Source of the DNA: Rhizobium sp. BK251 | Lineage (GTDB): Bacteria; Pseudomonadota; Alphaproteobacteria; Rhizobiales; Rhizobiaceae | Reading direction: 5' to 3' | NCBI RefSeq assembly: GCF_004345245.1 | Contig: NZ_SLUQ01000005.1 | Location: forward strand, 310,001-374,000 | DNA: 64,000 nucleotides | Shown here: positions 53,151 through 62,206 of the stretch, piece after piece | How the letters are laid out: each line of letters begins with the position of its first letter | Position numbering within the stretch: position 1 is the stretch's first letter | The notes under the pieces: model-generated | The model's database searches: none | Told to the model about the DNA's origin: nothing | Seen by the model: only the letters and a program-made list of their open reading frames with translations | Translations under genes and position numbers: made by a program

Positions 53151-53789
53151 TCAGAACCAGAAGACGCCATCCTCGAGCGCAGTGAACAGGTTGTCGACGG
53201 CAAAGGAAAGCTTGCGGTCAACGATGTGCAGGTACTCGGTCCAGTCGGAAATGTGCTGCAGTTCGTGGGCGCCGTCGGAAATGCCGCGTAGGCCGATAAG
53301 CGGCAGCTTGTAGGCCTGACAGGCGCGCAGCACCGCGAAGGTCTCCATGTCGACCATATCCGACTCGATCCCTTCGTAGGCTGCGCCGGAAACGATGTTG
53401 GCGCCGGTCGAAAGGCTTGCCTCCGGAATGCCGGGGATACGCAAGGGCAGCTCGAGGACTGCCGGCAGGTCGAGAAAGGGCGTCGCGCCCTTCTCGAAAC
53501 CGAGCGGCGAGGCATCCATGTCGCGGTAGGAGACGGAGCTGACCTGATAGACTTCGGTCTGCTCCAGTTTGGCGGATCCCGCCGAGCCCAGCGAAACGAC
53601 AAGATCGGGCAGGTCGCCTTCGGCCTCGAGCTTCATCAGCGCGCGGGCCGTCACGATCGCCGCTTCCACCGGCCCGACGCCGGTCATGAGCGGTTCGAAG
53701 CGCGAGCGCAGGAACGTCCCGTATTCGGCCTCGGCCGCCATGATGAAAAGAATGGACTTTCCGGCGACCGGCTTCAGTTCGAATTTCAT
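53151..53789 (-). CDS. mtn: 5'-methylthioadenosine/S-adenosylhomocysteine nucleosidase-like protein
   Basis: 212 residues with the PNP/MTAN fold: ILFIMAAEAEYGTFL, LVVSLGSAGSAKLEQTEVYQ, DMETFAVLRACQAYKLP (Glu in ME) and LIGLRGISDGAHELQ (Asp). Hydrolysis of MTA or SAH is likely; related rhizobial enzymes are often annotated nucleosidase. Its start overlaps the stop of the thioesterase gene by four bases (ATGA type coupling). Confidence 0.85.
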   Translation of the reverse strand: MKFELKPVAGKSILFIMAAEAEYGTFLRSRFEPLMTGVGPVEAAIVTARALMKLEAEGDLPDLVVSLGSAGSAKLEQTEVYQVSSVSYRDMDASPLGFEKGATPFLDLPAVLELPLRIPGIPEASLSTGANIVSGAAYEGIESDMVDMETFAVLRACQAYKLPLIGLRGISDGAHELQHISDWTEYLHIVDRKLSFAVDNLFTALEDGVFWF

Positions 53790-54232
53790 CCTGTTATTCC
53801 TTCTCTGCCGCGTATGACCATCATCGTGCCAGTCATCGAGGCAATCAGTTTTGCCGGTCCATCACCGATCGCGTAGGCGCGGCCGTCGGCAACGATGATG
53901 GTCGAGCCTGGTTTTGTGATCTCGCCGCGAAAGAGGAACCGATCGCCGCGACCGGGCGACATGAGGTTCACCTTGAATTCGATCGTCAGGATCGAGGCAT
54001 CGGCGTCGATGACGCTGTAGGCGGCGAAGCCACAGGCAGAATCCAGCGCCGCCGCGATGATGCCTGCGTGCAAAATCCCGTGTTGCTGGGTCAGCTTCAC
54101 CGCGAACGGAAGCTCGATTTCGGTAACGCCGTGTTCGATGCGGGTAAGCTCTGCGCCGATCGTGGCCATGGCCGCCTGGCGCGCAAAGTTCCGGCGGATG
54201 CGTTCCCGAAAGTCGCCGTTGTGTCCAGTCAT
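53786..54232 (-). CDS. PaaI-type hotdog thioesterase
   Basis: 148 residues from ATG 54232 with AGAGGA six bases upstream; the frame is open far upstream but that part overlaps tspO. The hotdog core is QQHGILHAGIIAAALDSACG with the conserved HAG(V/I) segment and FKVNLMSPGRGDRFLFRGEI. Hydrolyses a CoA thioester, probably of phenylacetyl or medium-chain type. Coupled to the nucleosidase gene downstream. Confidence 0.9.
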   Translation of the reverse strand: MTGHNGDFRERIRRNFARQAAMATIGAELTRIEHGVTEIELPFAVKLTQQHGILHAGIIAAALDSACGFAAYSVIDADASILTIEFKVNLMSPGRGDRFLFRGEITKPGSTIIVADGRAYAIGDGPAKLIASMTGTMMVIRGREGITG

Positions 54233-54300
54233 TTGAATTCCTCTCGCGGCTGCGAAATTGGCATGGCGGTGCGGCAAGAACAAGCGCGCAGAAGGGGAAA

Positions 54301-54753
54301 TCAGTTCAGGTAAACGATGGAGGCATTGAGCAGTGTCGCGAAAGCGAGCCATGCGGCGTAGGGGAGGAAAAAAAGGGCAGCCTTCCTGTCCACCCGCCGG
54401 CGGTTGCCGATGAACAGGAGGACGACGGCAAGCAGCGCGACGATGTCGACAAGCGCGAGTTCCGGCCACTGCAATCCGAAGAAGAGTGGAGCCCACAGGA
54501 AGTTGAGAACCATCTGCCATGCCCAGATGAGCATGGCCACCGAACCCTTCTCGCGCAGCCAGGTGCGGGCGCCGGCAAGGCCAATCAGCACATAGAGGAT
54601 CGACCAGGCAGGGCCGAAGACCCAGTTCGGCGGATTGAACGGCGGTTTCTGAAGCGACTGGTACCATTCGCCAGGCAGGTTGTTCGCACCGATCAGCAGG
54701 CCGCCGCCGAGCGCGATCGCGATGAAAACAAGATATGTTACAGGTCTTCTCAT
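54301..54753 (-). CDS. tspO: TspO/MBR family protein
   Basis: 150 residues with five membrane helices: PPFNPPNWVFGPAWSILYVL is the signature of the family, then AMLIWAWQMVLNFLWAPLFF and the closing FLPYAAWLAFATLLNASIVY. TspO binds porphyrins and in rhizobia and Rhodobacter tunes gene expression in response to oxygen and stress. It could extend the local iron/haem theme. Confidence 0.95.
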   Translation of the reverse strand: MRRPVTYLVFIAIALGGGLLIGANNLPGEWYQSLQKPPFNPPNWVFGPAWSILYVLIGLAGARTWLREKGSVAMLIWAWQMVLNFLWAPLFFGLQWPELALVDIVALLAVVLLFIGNRRRVDRKAALFFLPYAAWLAFATLLNASIVYLN

Positions 54754-55007
54754 CGCGCCGGAGATAGGGCGATGCTATGGTCTAGGCGAGGCATATCGCG
54801 CAAGGAATCCTGCATTGGGCGAAGACACGCGCAAGATCGCCGTTTCTTGGGCCGGAAACTGCGCGCTGGAGTCGGCGCCTACAATGCGATCGTGCCGTTC
54901 GGCATGACATTTCGCGCAAAAAGATTTACCGATTCGTGAAAACAAGTTAAAGTTGCTATGCGTGCTGCCCGTGCCGCACGCAGATCCTTGGCAAGGAGGG
55001 CTGAGCG

Positions 55008-56081
55008 ATGATGACGATTCTGCAATCCGTCGCAAGGTATGAGACATGGCTCCGAGCGCAACTGGGGCCGGACATCGTCGAAAAGGATCTGGAAGGGAAG
55101 CACAAGAAGATGAGGGAGAGCCCGTTCGTCTTCCTTCGCGCTACTTATTGGCGCTGGGCAGAGACTATCCTCGACATCTGCAAGGGTCTCGAGAATGCGC
55201 CCGAGGTGCTTGCGATCGGCGACACGCATCTCGAAAACTTCGGCACCTGGCGCGATGCCGAGGGGCGGCTCGTCTGGGGCGTGAACGATTTTGACGATGC
55301 GGCCGCAATGCCCTATGCGCTCGACCTCGTGCGCCTGGCGGCGAGCGCCTTGCTTTCGCGCCGAAACGGCGAGCCCTCCTCGCGGGACATTGCAAGGTGG
55401 ATCCTCGCCGGCTACCGAAAGGGCCTCGAAGCGCCGTCGCCTGTTGTCCTGGACCGCGACCACGAGGAGCTGCGCAACCAGCTTGTCCTTCCGGACAAGG
55501 AGCGCAACAAGTTCTGGAAGAAATACTGGGAGATGCCACCGGCCGAGAAATTGATACCTCCGCGCTACATCGAGGCTTTGCGAAACGACCTGCCGGACAG
55601 GAACATGCCGTTCGAGACGAAACCCAGGACCGCGGGAACCGGCAGCCTCGGCAGGCCGCGTTTTGTCGCTGTCGCGGAGTGGCGTGGGGGGCCGCTCCTG
55701 CGTGAGGCGAAGGCTCTGGCGCAATCAGCCTGGCTGCTGAAACACGACCCCGGCGACGTGACGATCTATGTCGGCATGGTTGCCAGTGGCCGGAACCGGT
55801 CCCCTGATCCGCACTACAACGTAGATGACGGCATCCTGGTGCGCCGGCTTTCCCCGAACAGCCGCAAGATCGAGGTCGAAGACGAGGCGAGCTTGCTCCT
55901 GTCGGGCCACATGCTGTGGCTGATGGGCTTCGAGATCGCCAATTGCCACGCGAGCGATCCGGGGCGAGTCGACGCGATCGTGAAGGACATGGATGAAAGG
56001 AGCGGAGACTGGCTTCGCGATGCGGCGAAAGTTGCCGCGGCCTTCATCGCCAAGGAACAGCGGGAATACGCCGCCGCCTGA
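55008..56081 (+). CDS. DUF2252 family protein, kinase-like fold
   Basis: 357 residues. DUF2252 hallmarks are KMRESPFVFLRATYWRWAE, then AIGDTHLENFGTW and WGVNDFDDAAAMPYALDLVR, which echo the HxDxxxxN and D-F-D sites of aminoglycoside phosphotransferase-like kinases. The substrate and activity are unknown. The ATG follows AGGAGGGCTGAG. Confidence 0.88.
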   Translation: MMTILQSVARYETWLRAQLGPDIVEKDLEGKHKKMRESPFVFLRATYWRWAETILDICKGLENAPEVLAIGDTHLENFGTWRDAEGRLVWGVNDFDDAAAMPYALDLVRLAASALLSRRNGEPSSRDIARWILAGYRKGLEAPSPVVLDRDHEELRNQLVLPDKERNKFWKKYWEMPPAEKLIPPRYIEALRNDLPDRNMPFETKPRTAGTGSLGRPRFVAVAEWRGGPLLREAKALAQSAWLLKHDPGDVTIYVGMVASGRNRSPDPHYNVDDGILVRRLSPNSRKIEVEDEASLLLSGHMLWLMGFEIANCHASDPGRVDAIVKDMDERSGDWLRDAAKVAAAFIAKEQREYAAA

Positions 56082-56096
56082 CACGCATCTTGCGCC

Positions 56097-57191
56097 TCAG
56101 GCCTTGCCGATCCTGACGATATGCTGGTCCCAGGCGACGTCGCTGCGCTCACTCAGGAAGCCGCCGTCATAAGACGAGACTGCAAAGCCGTGTTCGGCCG
56201 GCGCGATGCCGGCCGCATCGGCGACGATGTCCACCTTCACCACTGCACCGGTCCTCGCATCCAGCGTCACCGCGGCGCCGCCCTTGGGCGACGTTACGCC
56301 GACAAGGCCGTCGCGGCGGTTGATCGCGATTGCGCCGACATAATTCGCGAGCTTACGCGTCGTGTCATCGGGCAGGTCGACAAAGGCGATGTCCTCGCCC
56401 TTCGCGAAATGGCCCACGAGCGGCGGCAGGTCGTTGCGGTGTCCCTCGTACTGGCAGGCAAACCAGATGCGGCCATCGGCGTCGACATCGACATGGCGCG
56501 TGGAGAGCCGGCTGAGTTTGGGCGGCAGCACATGCCGCTCGACAAGCGCACCGGTGGCCGCATCGACCAGCACCAGCGAAGGCTCCATATGGCCGAGGTT
56601 GAGCTTCGTGCGGCCGAAATCCGGATGAGTCTCGATGCCGCCATTCGCAACGATAAGCAGGCGACCGTCGTCCGAAACGGTCATGTCGTGCGGGCCGACG
56701 CCGAAGGTCTCGAATTCGCCGATGCGGCCGAAGTTGCTCGCGGCCTCATAGATGCCGATGATGCCACGATTGCCGTCGAAGTCGTTCTCGCTGGCGTAGA
56801 GCAGCTTTCCGTCCGGGGAAAACGTTCCGTGGCCGTAGAAATGCCGTCCCTCCGGCGAGGTGATGACGACCGGCTCGGCCTTGCCCCAGGGGTCGAAGAT
56901 CATCGCGAACGTGCCGGGGCGGCGGGCGAAGGCAACGGTGCGGCCCGTCGCCGTGCTGAACGCCATGCCATGAGCCCTGTCCGGCAGGGCAAGCTGGTCG
57001 ACGATATCGCCGCGTTCGGTGACAGTGGCGATGGCGTAGGAACCATCCTTCGCGCGCAGGCCGGAGGCATAGACCGCGTCGGCGCGCTCGAGCGCCATCA
57101 GCGCCTTCGGCTGCAGCGCGGCGAGGAAGCTAAGCCCGGCTGCGCGGACGAAGCCGCGTCGGTCGATCTCGGCACTCTTCCACATCGTCAA
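56097..57191 (-). CDS. DUF1513 beta-propeller protein with Tat-like signal
   Basis: 364 residues. A Tat-like export sequence (IDRRGFVRAAGLSFLAAL) is followed by a beta propeller of about six blades (HFYGHGTFSPDGKLLYASEN, VGPHDMTVSDDGRLLIVANG). DUF1513 members regularly accompany imelysins and DUF1111 haem proteins. The start overlaps the stop of the preceding imelysin by four bases. It may carry the redox or cargo step of periplasmic iron uptake, which is inferred from context. Confidence 0.86.
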   Translation of the reverse strand: MTMWKSAEIDRRGFVRAAGLSFLAALQPKALMALERADAVYASGLRAKDGSYAIATVTERGDIVDQLALPDRAHGMAFSTATGRTVAFARRPGTFAMIFDPWGKAEPVVITSPEGRHFYGHGTFSPDGKLLYASENDFDGNRGIIGIYEAASNFGRIGEFETFGVGPHDMTVSDDGRLLIVANGGIETHPDFGRTKLNLGHMEPSLVLVDAATGALVERHVLPPKLSRLSTRHVDVDADGRIWFACQYEGHRNDLPPLVGHFAKGEDIAFVDLPDDTTRKLANYVGAIAINRRDGLVGVTSPKGGAAVTLDARTGAVVKVDIVADAAGIAPAEHGFAVSSYDGGFLSERSDVAWDQHIVRIGKA

Positions 57192-58294
57192 TCGCCGTCG
57201 GAGAAGGAGAAGCCGGCGGCAAGGCCTATCGCGCCGCCATACTGGTCGTTGAGGCGAAAGATTAGGTCCTTGGTCCCGGAAAGCAGCGTATCGATCTTCC
57301 TGCGTTCGCGCTCGTTGGCAAGAGCCGCCTCGATATCCGGGTTGAGCCCGCTAGCGGCATCGCGAAGCGTGCGGAAGGAGGAATCGATCGATACCGCGAT
57401 CTCGCTCTTCTCATGGGGCAGGAGATCGCGCATGCCGGACTGCTCCCACAGCGTCTGCAGCCCCTCGATGTTCGCCGCCACCGAATTCCAGGTGTTGCCC
57501 GAGCGCCAATAGATCGCAGCCTTCGGCCGCGCCTTGGCAAGGTCGCCCTTGTAGAAGGCTTCGAGGCGCTGGTCGCGCACCATTTCGGTTCCATGGACGA
57601 GGATACCGAGAAGTGCCGTCATCGCTTCCTTGCTGTCCATGAACTCTTCGCTGTCCGGGCCGGGCCGCTTCCAGGCCGCCTGCACTCCGTCCGGCTTTTC
57701 CCATCGCGAGACCAGATCGCCCGCCGTCTTCTCGATATTTCCGGCGACGGCAGCGCCGTAGCGGCAGCGGAAGCCGTTGCGCTCCGCCGTCAGGGCCTCC
57801 GAGCCGGTGCCGAAAAGGACGTATTCGAGTGCGCCGAGCCCCTGCACGGCGACGCTCTTGCCGGCGACCGCGACCATGGTCGTGTCCTTTTCGTCGGCCT
57901 TGGCGATCAGCGCCTGGATCTGCCGGAGGCCGACGCCCTTGCGGTCCGGATAGAACAGGATGTGCTCGAAGCGGTTGTCCTCGATCACGGGACCGATCTG
58001 CACGATCTCGATGCGCGACCAGTTGTCGACGGCCTCGGCATAGGCACCTTTCGCGGCGTCCAAGGTCTGCTGCGAGGGTGCGGCACAGAGGTTCGTGACA
58101 GCGGCGGTCAGCTGCTTTGCCGAGTCGCGGAAATCGCGGTAGCCGGGCCGGATCACGTTGTCGACGGCCTTCTCCATCACGCTGGCAACAGCTGCGTCAT
58201 TCAAGGGCGCTGGCGGCGCGGCATTCTGTGCCACGGCGGGAATTGGCAGGCCGGCCATCGTGAGGCTGAAGAGCAGGATCTGCCAGTGGCGCAT
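57188..58294 (-). CDS. Imelysin family protein, altered GxHxxE motif
   Basis: 368 residues with a signal peptide (ILLFSLTMAGLPIPAVAQ). The imelysin (M75) helical repeats are visible, but the metal motif GxHxxE reads GLGALEYVLFG (Gly154 in place of His, Glu157 retained). Its start overlaps the DUF1111 stop by one base (TAATG). It may be a non-catalytic or scaffolding partner of the classical imelysin encoded upstream. Confidence 0.88.
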   Translation of the reverse strand: MRHWQILLFSLTMAGLPIPAVAQNAAPPAPLNDAAVASVMEKAVDNVIRPGYRDFRDSAKQLTAAVTNLCAAPSQQTLDAAKGAYAEAVDNWSRIEIVQIGPVIEDNRFEHILFYPDRKGVGLRQIQALIAKADEKDTTMVAVAGKSVAVQGLGALEYVLFGTGSEALTAERNGFRCRYGAAVAGNIEKTAGDLVSRWEKPDGVQAAWKRPGPDSEEFMDSKEAMTALLGILVHGTEMVRDQRLEAFYKGDLAKARPKAAIYWRSGNTWNSVAANIEGLQTLWEQSGMRDLLPHEKSEIAVSIDSSFRTLRDAASGLNPDIEAALANERERRKIDTLLSGTKDLIFRLNDQYGGAIGLAAGFSFSDGD

Positions 58295-59835
58295 TAAAGT
58301 GACTCCAGGAATTTGATCAAAGTATCTCTATCGGCCTTGGCCAGGGAGGAAAACGCATTGCGCGCCTTTTCTGCCTCTCCGCCGTGCCAGAGGATCGCCT
58401 CGGTGAGGTTCCTGGCGCGGCCGTCGTGAAGAAAATAGGTATGTCCGCTGACGGTCTCCGTCAGTCCTATACCCCAGAGCGGCGGCGTGCGCCATTCACG
58501 TCCGTCGGCAAGTCCGACCTGCTGTCCGTCGGCCAGTCCTTCGCCCATGTCGTGAAGCAGGAAGTCCGAATAGGGCCAGATCAGCTGGAAGGCCCGCGCC
58601 TTGTTTGCGGCGTTGCGGCTGGTGACGAATTTCGGCGTGTGGCAGGAGATGCAGCCGCTCTCGTAGAAGAGCTGCTTGCCCTTCAGCGTCTCGGGGAAGC
58701 TCGCCTTGCGGCGTGCCGGCACGGCAAGATTTTCGGAATAGAAGGTGACGAGGCCCAAGACCGGATCTGGCGCTTCGGTATCGCCCAGCCTCTTCTGGAC
58801 GCCGATTGGCGCTGCAAGGCAGGCCTGCTCGGCCTTGGTGCATTCTCCGTACGGATCGGGTCGGTCGGGCGTGGAAATGCCGATATCGTTGGAAAAGGCG
58901 TCGGCGCTCTGGTCGCGGACGGTGGCATTCTGTGCCTTCCAGCCGAAACGGCCGAGCTCAGGCTTGCCGGTGCGATGGTCGAGAACGATCTGGGCCTTGC
59001 CCGAAATCCCGTCGCCGTCGCGGTCGTCCGGATCCGCGTGGGCGAGGATCTCCGCGTCGGGAATCGCCTCGATCAGCCCGAGGCCGAGCATTTGCGGGGC
59101 GACGCGCGGCGAGAGCGTGGTGGTCGGATCGAGCGGACCGTAGCCGAGGTCCTTCACGCCATAAAGTGGCCGGCGCAGCGACACGGTCTCGCCATCGCCG
59201 AGCGTGACCACCTTTTCCTCATAGGACACGCTCATCTGGCCCTCGGCCGCCAGGCCCGGCACCGCATGGTCCTGCAGCTGCGCGCCGTAGACCGGGTCGG
59301 GAAAGTTGACGATCTGCCCCTTCGCGACGGCCTGTTGCTCTTCCGGAGTCCTTGCCCGGCGCGCGAGCCTCAGGAACATGGAGGTGGCGTCGCCATCGGG
59401 AAGCGGCGGATGGCCGCGGCCGTCCTTGATGTGGCAGCTCTGGCAGGAGCGTGCATTGTAGAGCGGGCCGAGCCCGTCGGAGGCCTGGGTAGAGGAGGGC
59501 GAGGAGACCCAGAGCTTGCGGAACAGCGCGTTGCCGAGCTTGAAGTCCTGCTCTTCGGAGAAGGCGAGATTGGCGGAAAGATGCGAGAAGGCATCGCCAT
59601 TGACGGGATCGATCGATGTGGTGGCGCCCGCCTGCATCGCTTCGTAGGGCTCCGCCTTGGTAAAGTCCGTCGTCGGTCGAACGACCGCGGCGACCCGCGC
59701 CATGTCCTTCTTCGACAGGTCGGTGCGGGAGGCGCCGAGTTCGAAGGCAGCAACGCCGCCGAAATAACTAAGGCCCCCGATCAACGCGGCGACCGCGGTC
59801 GAGACGAGGAGGCGGCGAGCCGGAATGCGGATCAT
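58294..59835 (-). CDS. Di-haem thiol oxidoreductase-like protein (DUF1111)
   Basis: 513 residues from ATG 59835; the open frame runs a little further. A signal anchor (LLVSTAVAALIGGLSYFGG) precedes two CxxCH haem sites: SCQSCHIKDGRGHPP and ESGCISCHTPKF, plus the closing GHTYFLHDGRARNLTEAILW. These proteins are periplasmic di-haem electron-transfer proteins that travel with imelysins; a role in ferrous iron oxidation during uptake is suggested. It follows the first imelysin by 40 bases. Confidence 0.9.
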   Translation of the reverse strand: MIRIPARRLLVSTAVAALIGGLSYFGGVAAFELGASRTDLSKKDMARVAAVVRPTTDFTKAEPYEAMQAGATTSIDPVNGDAFSHLSANLAFSEEQDFKLGNALFRKLWVSSPSSTQASDGLGPLYNARSCQSCHIKDGRGHPPLPDGDATSMFLRLARRARTPEEQQAVAKGQIVNFPDPVYGAQLQDHAVPGLAAEGQMSVSYEEKVVTLGDGETVSLRRPLYGVKDLGYGPLDPTTTLSPRVAPQMLGLGLIEAIPDAEILAHADPDDRDGDGISGKAQIVLDHRTGKPELGRFGWKAQNATVRDQSADAFSNDIGISTPDRPDPYGECTKAEQACLAAPIGVQKRLGDTEAPDPVLGLVTFYSENLAVPARRKASFPETLKGKQLFYESGCISCHTPKFVTSRNAANKARAFQLIWPYSDFLLHDMGEGLADGQQVGLADGREWRTPPLWGIGLTETVSGHTYFLHDGRARNLTEAILWHGGEAEKARNAFSSLAKADRDTLIKFLESL

Positions 59836-59875
59836 ACGAGTTCGGGCCGCCCGCCAGCGAGCGGCCCGCCTTTTA

Positions 59876-61156
59876 TCATTGGAAGACGGCGTTAGGATTA
59901 TCCAGGCTGTCGGAACCTTCAAGCTGGATCTTGCCGAGATCGAGTGCGGAGATGACGCGCTCGACCGTCTTCGTCTGGTCGATCAGGCCGTCGATGGCGG
60001 CCTGCACCACGGCGTTTCCTTCCGTGTTGCCCTCGCCGATCATCTGGTCGTACTTCTCGATCGTCTCGCCGCGCTTTGCCATGGCGTTCATGGCGTCGAG
60101 CGTCTTGTTGAGCTTGGCCGTCATTTCCTCGTCGAGCGCCTTGTCCTTGGCGGCGACGAGATCATGCAGCGACGGGCCGGTCAGCTTGGTGCCGTCGACG
60201 CGGGTGTATTCACCGCTATAGGCGGCTGCGATGCCGATCGCGTCGTTGAGATGCGAGTTGTAGGTGTTGTCGGAGAAGCAATCATGCTCTTCTTCCGGAT
60301 CGTGCAGCAGCAGGCCGAGCTTCATGCGCTCGCCGGCGAGTTCGCCGTAGGAGAGGGAGCCCATGCCGGTCAGGATCGCGGCAAGGCCGGCCTTCGGATC
60401 GGCCTCGACATGCTTGGTAGCCTCGCCCCCGGGCGCCCAATCGTCGGTCATTTCCTGCAGGTCGGAGACCAGCAGGGTGGAGGCCGACTTCAGATATTCG
60501 GCGCGGCGATCGCAATTGTCGTGCGTGCAGTTCTTCAGGTCGTAATCCGTGTAGGGTCGCTTGCCGGCGCCCGGACCTGTGCCGTTGAGGTCCTGGCCCC
60601 AGAGCAGGAATTCGATGGCGTGGTAGCCGGTCGCGACATTGGCCTCGACGCCGCCTGCTTCCTGCAGCGTTCCGGAGAGGAATTCCGGAGTAAGCTTCGA
60701 AGCGTCGACATCCTTGCCGTCGATCTTGATCGTCTTGTTGGCAATGACGTTCGCGACATAAAGCGAGTTCTCGTCGCTTTCCGTGCCGTAGGAGGTATCG
60801 ACATAGTCGATCAGGCCTTCATCCAGCGGCCAGGCGTTGACCTTGCCTTCCCAGTCGTCGACGATCGGATTGCCGAAACGGTAGACCTCGGTCTGCTGGT
60901 AGGGTACGCGTGCCTTGATCCAGGCGTCCTTGGCGGCCTGTAGCGTTGCATCGCCCGGTGCCGCAAGGAAAGCGTCGATGGCGGCGTCGAGCGCCTTGGC
61001 CGTCGTCAGCGAGTCCTCGTACTTCGCATGCGCCACCTCGGCATAGTGCTTGACCACTGCCGCGGCGTCGGTTTCTGCATGAGCGGGAAGGGCGGACAGG
61101 GCGGCGGACGCAGCCAAAAGCGCCAGTGCGGCGCGCAGATTCCTATTGAGTTTCAT
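59876..61156 (-). CDS. Imelysin family iron-regulated protein with canonical GxHxxE motif
   Basis: 426 residues with a signal peptide (ALALLAASAALSALPAHA). The GxHxxE motif is GYHAIEFLLWG (His179/Glu182), and the imelysin repeats, including KAAKDAWIKAR-like and TGMGSLSYGELAGERMKL parts, are intact. It opens the operon imelysin, DUF1111, imelysin, DUF1513. Family members such as IrpA are needed for growth in low iron. An inverted repeat (61218-61246) lies upstream. Confidence 0.93.
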   Translation of the reverse strand: MKLNRNLRAALALLAASAALSALPAHAETDAAAVVKHYAEVAHAKYEDSLTTAKALDAAIDAFLAAPGDATLQAAKDAWIKARVPYQQTEVYRFGNPIVDDWEGKVNAWPLDEGLIDYVDTSYGTESDENSLYVANVIANKTIKIDGKDVDASKLTPEFLSGTLQEAGGVEANVATGYHAIEFLLWGQDLNGTGPGAGKRPYTDYDLKNCTHDNCDRRAEYLKSASTLLVSDLQEMTDDWAPGGEATKHVEADPKAGLAAILTGMGSLSYGELAGERMKLGLLLHDPEEEHDCFSDNTYNSHLNDAIGIAAAYSGEYTRVDGTKLTGPSLHDLVAAKDKALDEEMTAKLNKTLDAMNAMAKRGETIEKYDQMIGEGNTEGNAVVQAAIDGLIDQTKTVERVISALDLGKIQLEGSDSLDNPNAVFQ

Positions 61157-61217
61157 GATCCTCTCCAGTGGCGGCGGGGGCCGTCCAAAACACGGGCAAG
61201 GCTGTCTTCGCGCAAAA

Positions 61218-61246
61218 CCAAACTTGTGTCAAATACTCTAGTTTGG
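61218..61246. promoter_or_regulatory. Inverted repeat upstream of the imelysin operon
   Basis: CCAAACT and AGTTTGG face each other across 15 bases, 62 bases upstream of the imelysin start. It does not fit the Irr box found before mbfA, so a different iron regulator (RirA or Fur/Mur type) or none may bind. Confidence 0.4.
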
Positions 61247-61370
61247 AATGGTTTTAAGGATGGTTTTGCGACGGGGAACTGACTATTTGAAATGCATTTG
61301 CTTGAAAAAGCGGCGCGAAGCAGGCTATCAACCACGCACATTGCTCAATCCCCGGCCGTTCCCGCCCATC

Positions 61371-61874
61371 ATGCGTCATCATCTCAGGCATTTCATTCAT
61401 CGCCATGAACCGAAGGGCGCGCTGCACGCGCATCTGAAGTCGGGCATCGGCGCTGTTATCGGCATGGTTTCAGTGGGTGCGCTCGCGGTCGCGACCGGCA
61501 TTCCGCTGCTGATCGCCCCTTTCGGCGCGACGGCCGTCCTGATCTTCGGACAGCCGAAGAGCCCGCTCGCGCAGCCCGCCAATGTGATCGGCGGTTATCT
61601 TCTGGCGGCCATGATCGGCGCCCTGGCGGTCTTCTTCTTTCCTGGTCTCTGGTGGGTGGCGGCGATTGCCGTTGGACTTGCAATCGCCGGCATGCTGGCG
61701 CTGAGGATCACCCATCCGCCGGCCGGCGCCGTGCCGCTCGTTGCCTTCGGCTCGCATCTCGGAGGGCTGACGCTCTTCGCAGTCGTGCTTCTCGGCGGCA
61801 TATTGCTCGTGGCGATCGCCGTCGTTCACCATCTCGTTCCGCCACGGCATCAATATCCGTTGCGCGCGGAATAG
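61371..61874 (+). CDS. HPP family membrane protein
   Basis: 167 residues from ATG 61371 (weak ribosome binding site; frame open to 61248). Basic N-terminus, then four membrane helices: IGAVIGMVSVGALAVATGIP, GGYLLAAMIGALAVFFFPGL and so on, with the family motif LRITHPPAGAVPLVAFGS. HPP proteins are integral proteins of unknown substrate, sometimes associated with nitrite or nitrate use. Divergent from the imelysin operon. Confidence 0.85.
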   Translation: MRHHLRHFIHRHEPKGALHAHLKSGIGAVIGMVSVGALAVATGIPLLIAPFGATAVLIFGQPKSPLAQPANVIGGYLLAAMIGALAVFFFPGLWWVAAIAVGLAIAGMLALRITHPPAGAVPLVAFGSHLGGLTLFAVVLLGGILLVAIAVVHHLVPPRHQYPLRAE

Positions 61875-62206
61875 AGCCGGCCGCGCTCCTTCCGGTTCGC
61901 CTGCCGCGCTCTGCTTCCCTGTTTTCAACCACGTCGTCATTGGCGAAAAAGGACTTGTCGCGCGCATTCGGCTGACGTAAGTTTTCGCCGTCGCGAAAAG
62001 CGACCGCTTCCCTTGATCCGCTCAGTGGCGGAGTAAACAGGTGGACGAATTGTCGTCCAGGCGGTCAAGCACACGCCATCCATGCGCTTTTGAGCATGGT
62101 TCGGCCAGCGTTCCCAAGAGAAGAAACCGCCTGACATCCAGTCGGGCCCAATCGAGAGCCGTTCGCGCCTTGCGGCGCCGCGTGCTCGCGTCGACAGGAA
62201 CACGTC
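61875..62206. other. 332-base stretch without a supported gene before the MFS gene
   Basis: No ribosome binding site-plus-frame on either strand looks real; the minus-strand frame over 61937-62311 has none and no family resemblance. The promoter of the MFS gene should be here. No TetR-type palindrome was found by eye. Confidence 0.35.
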
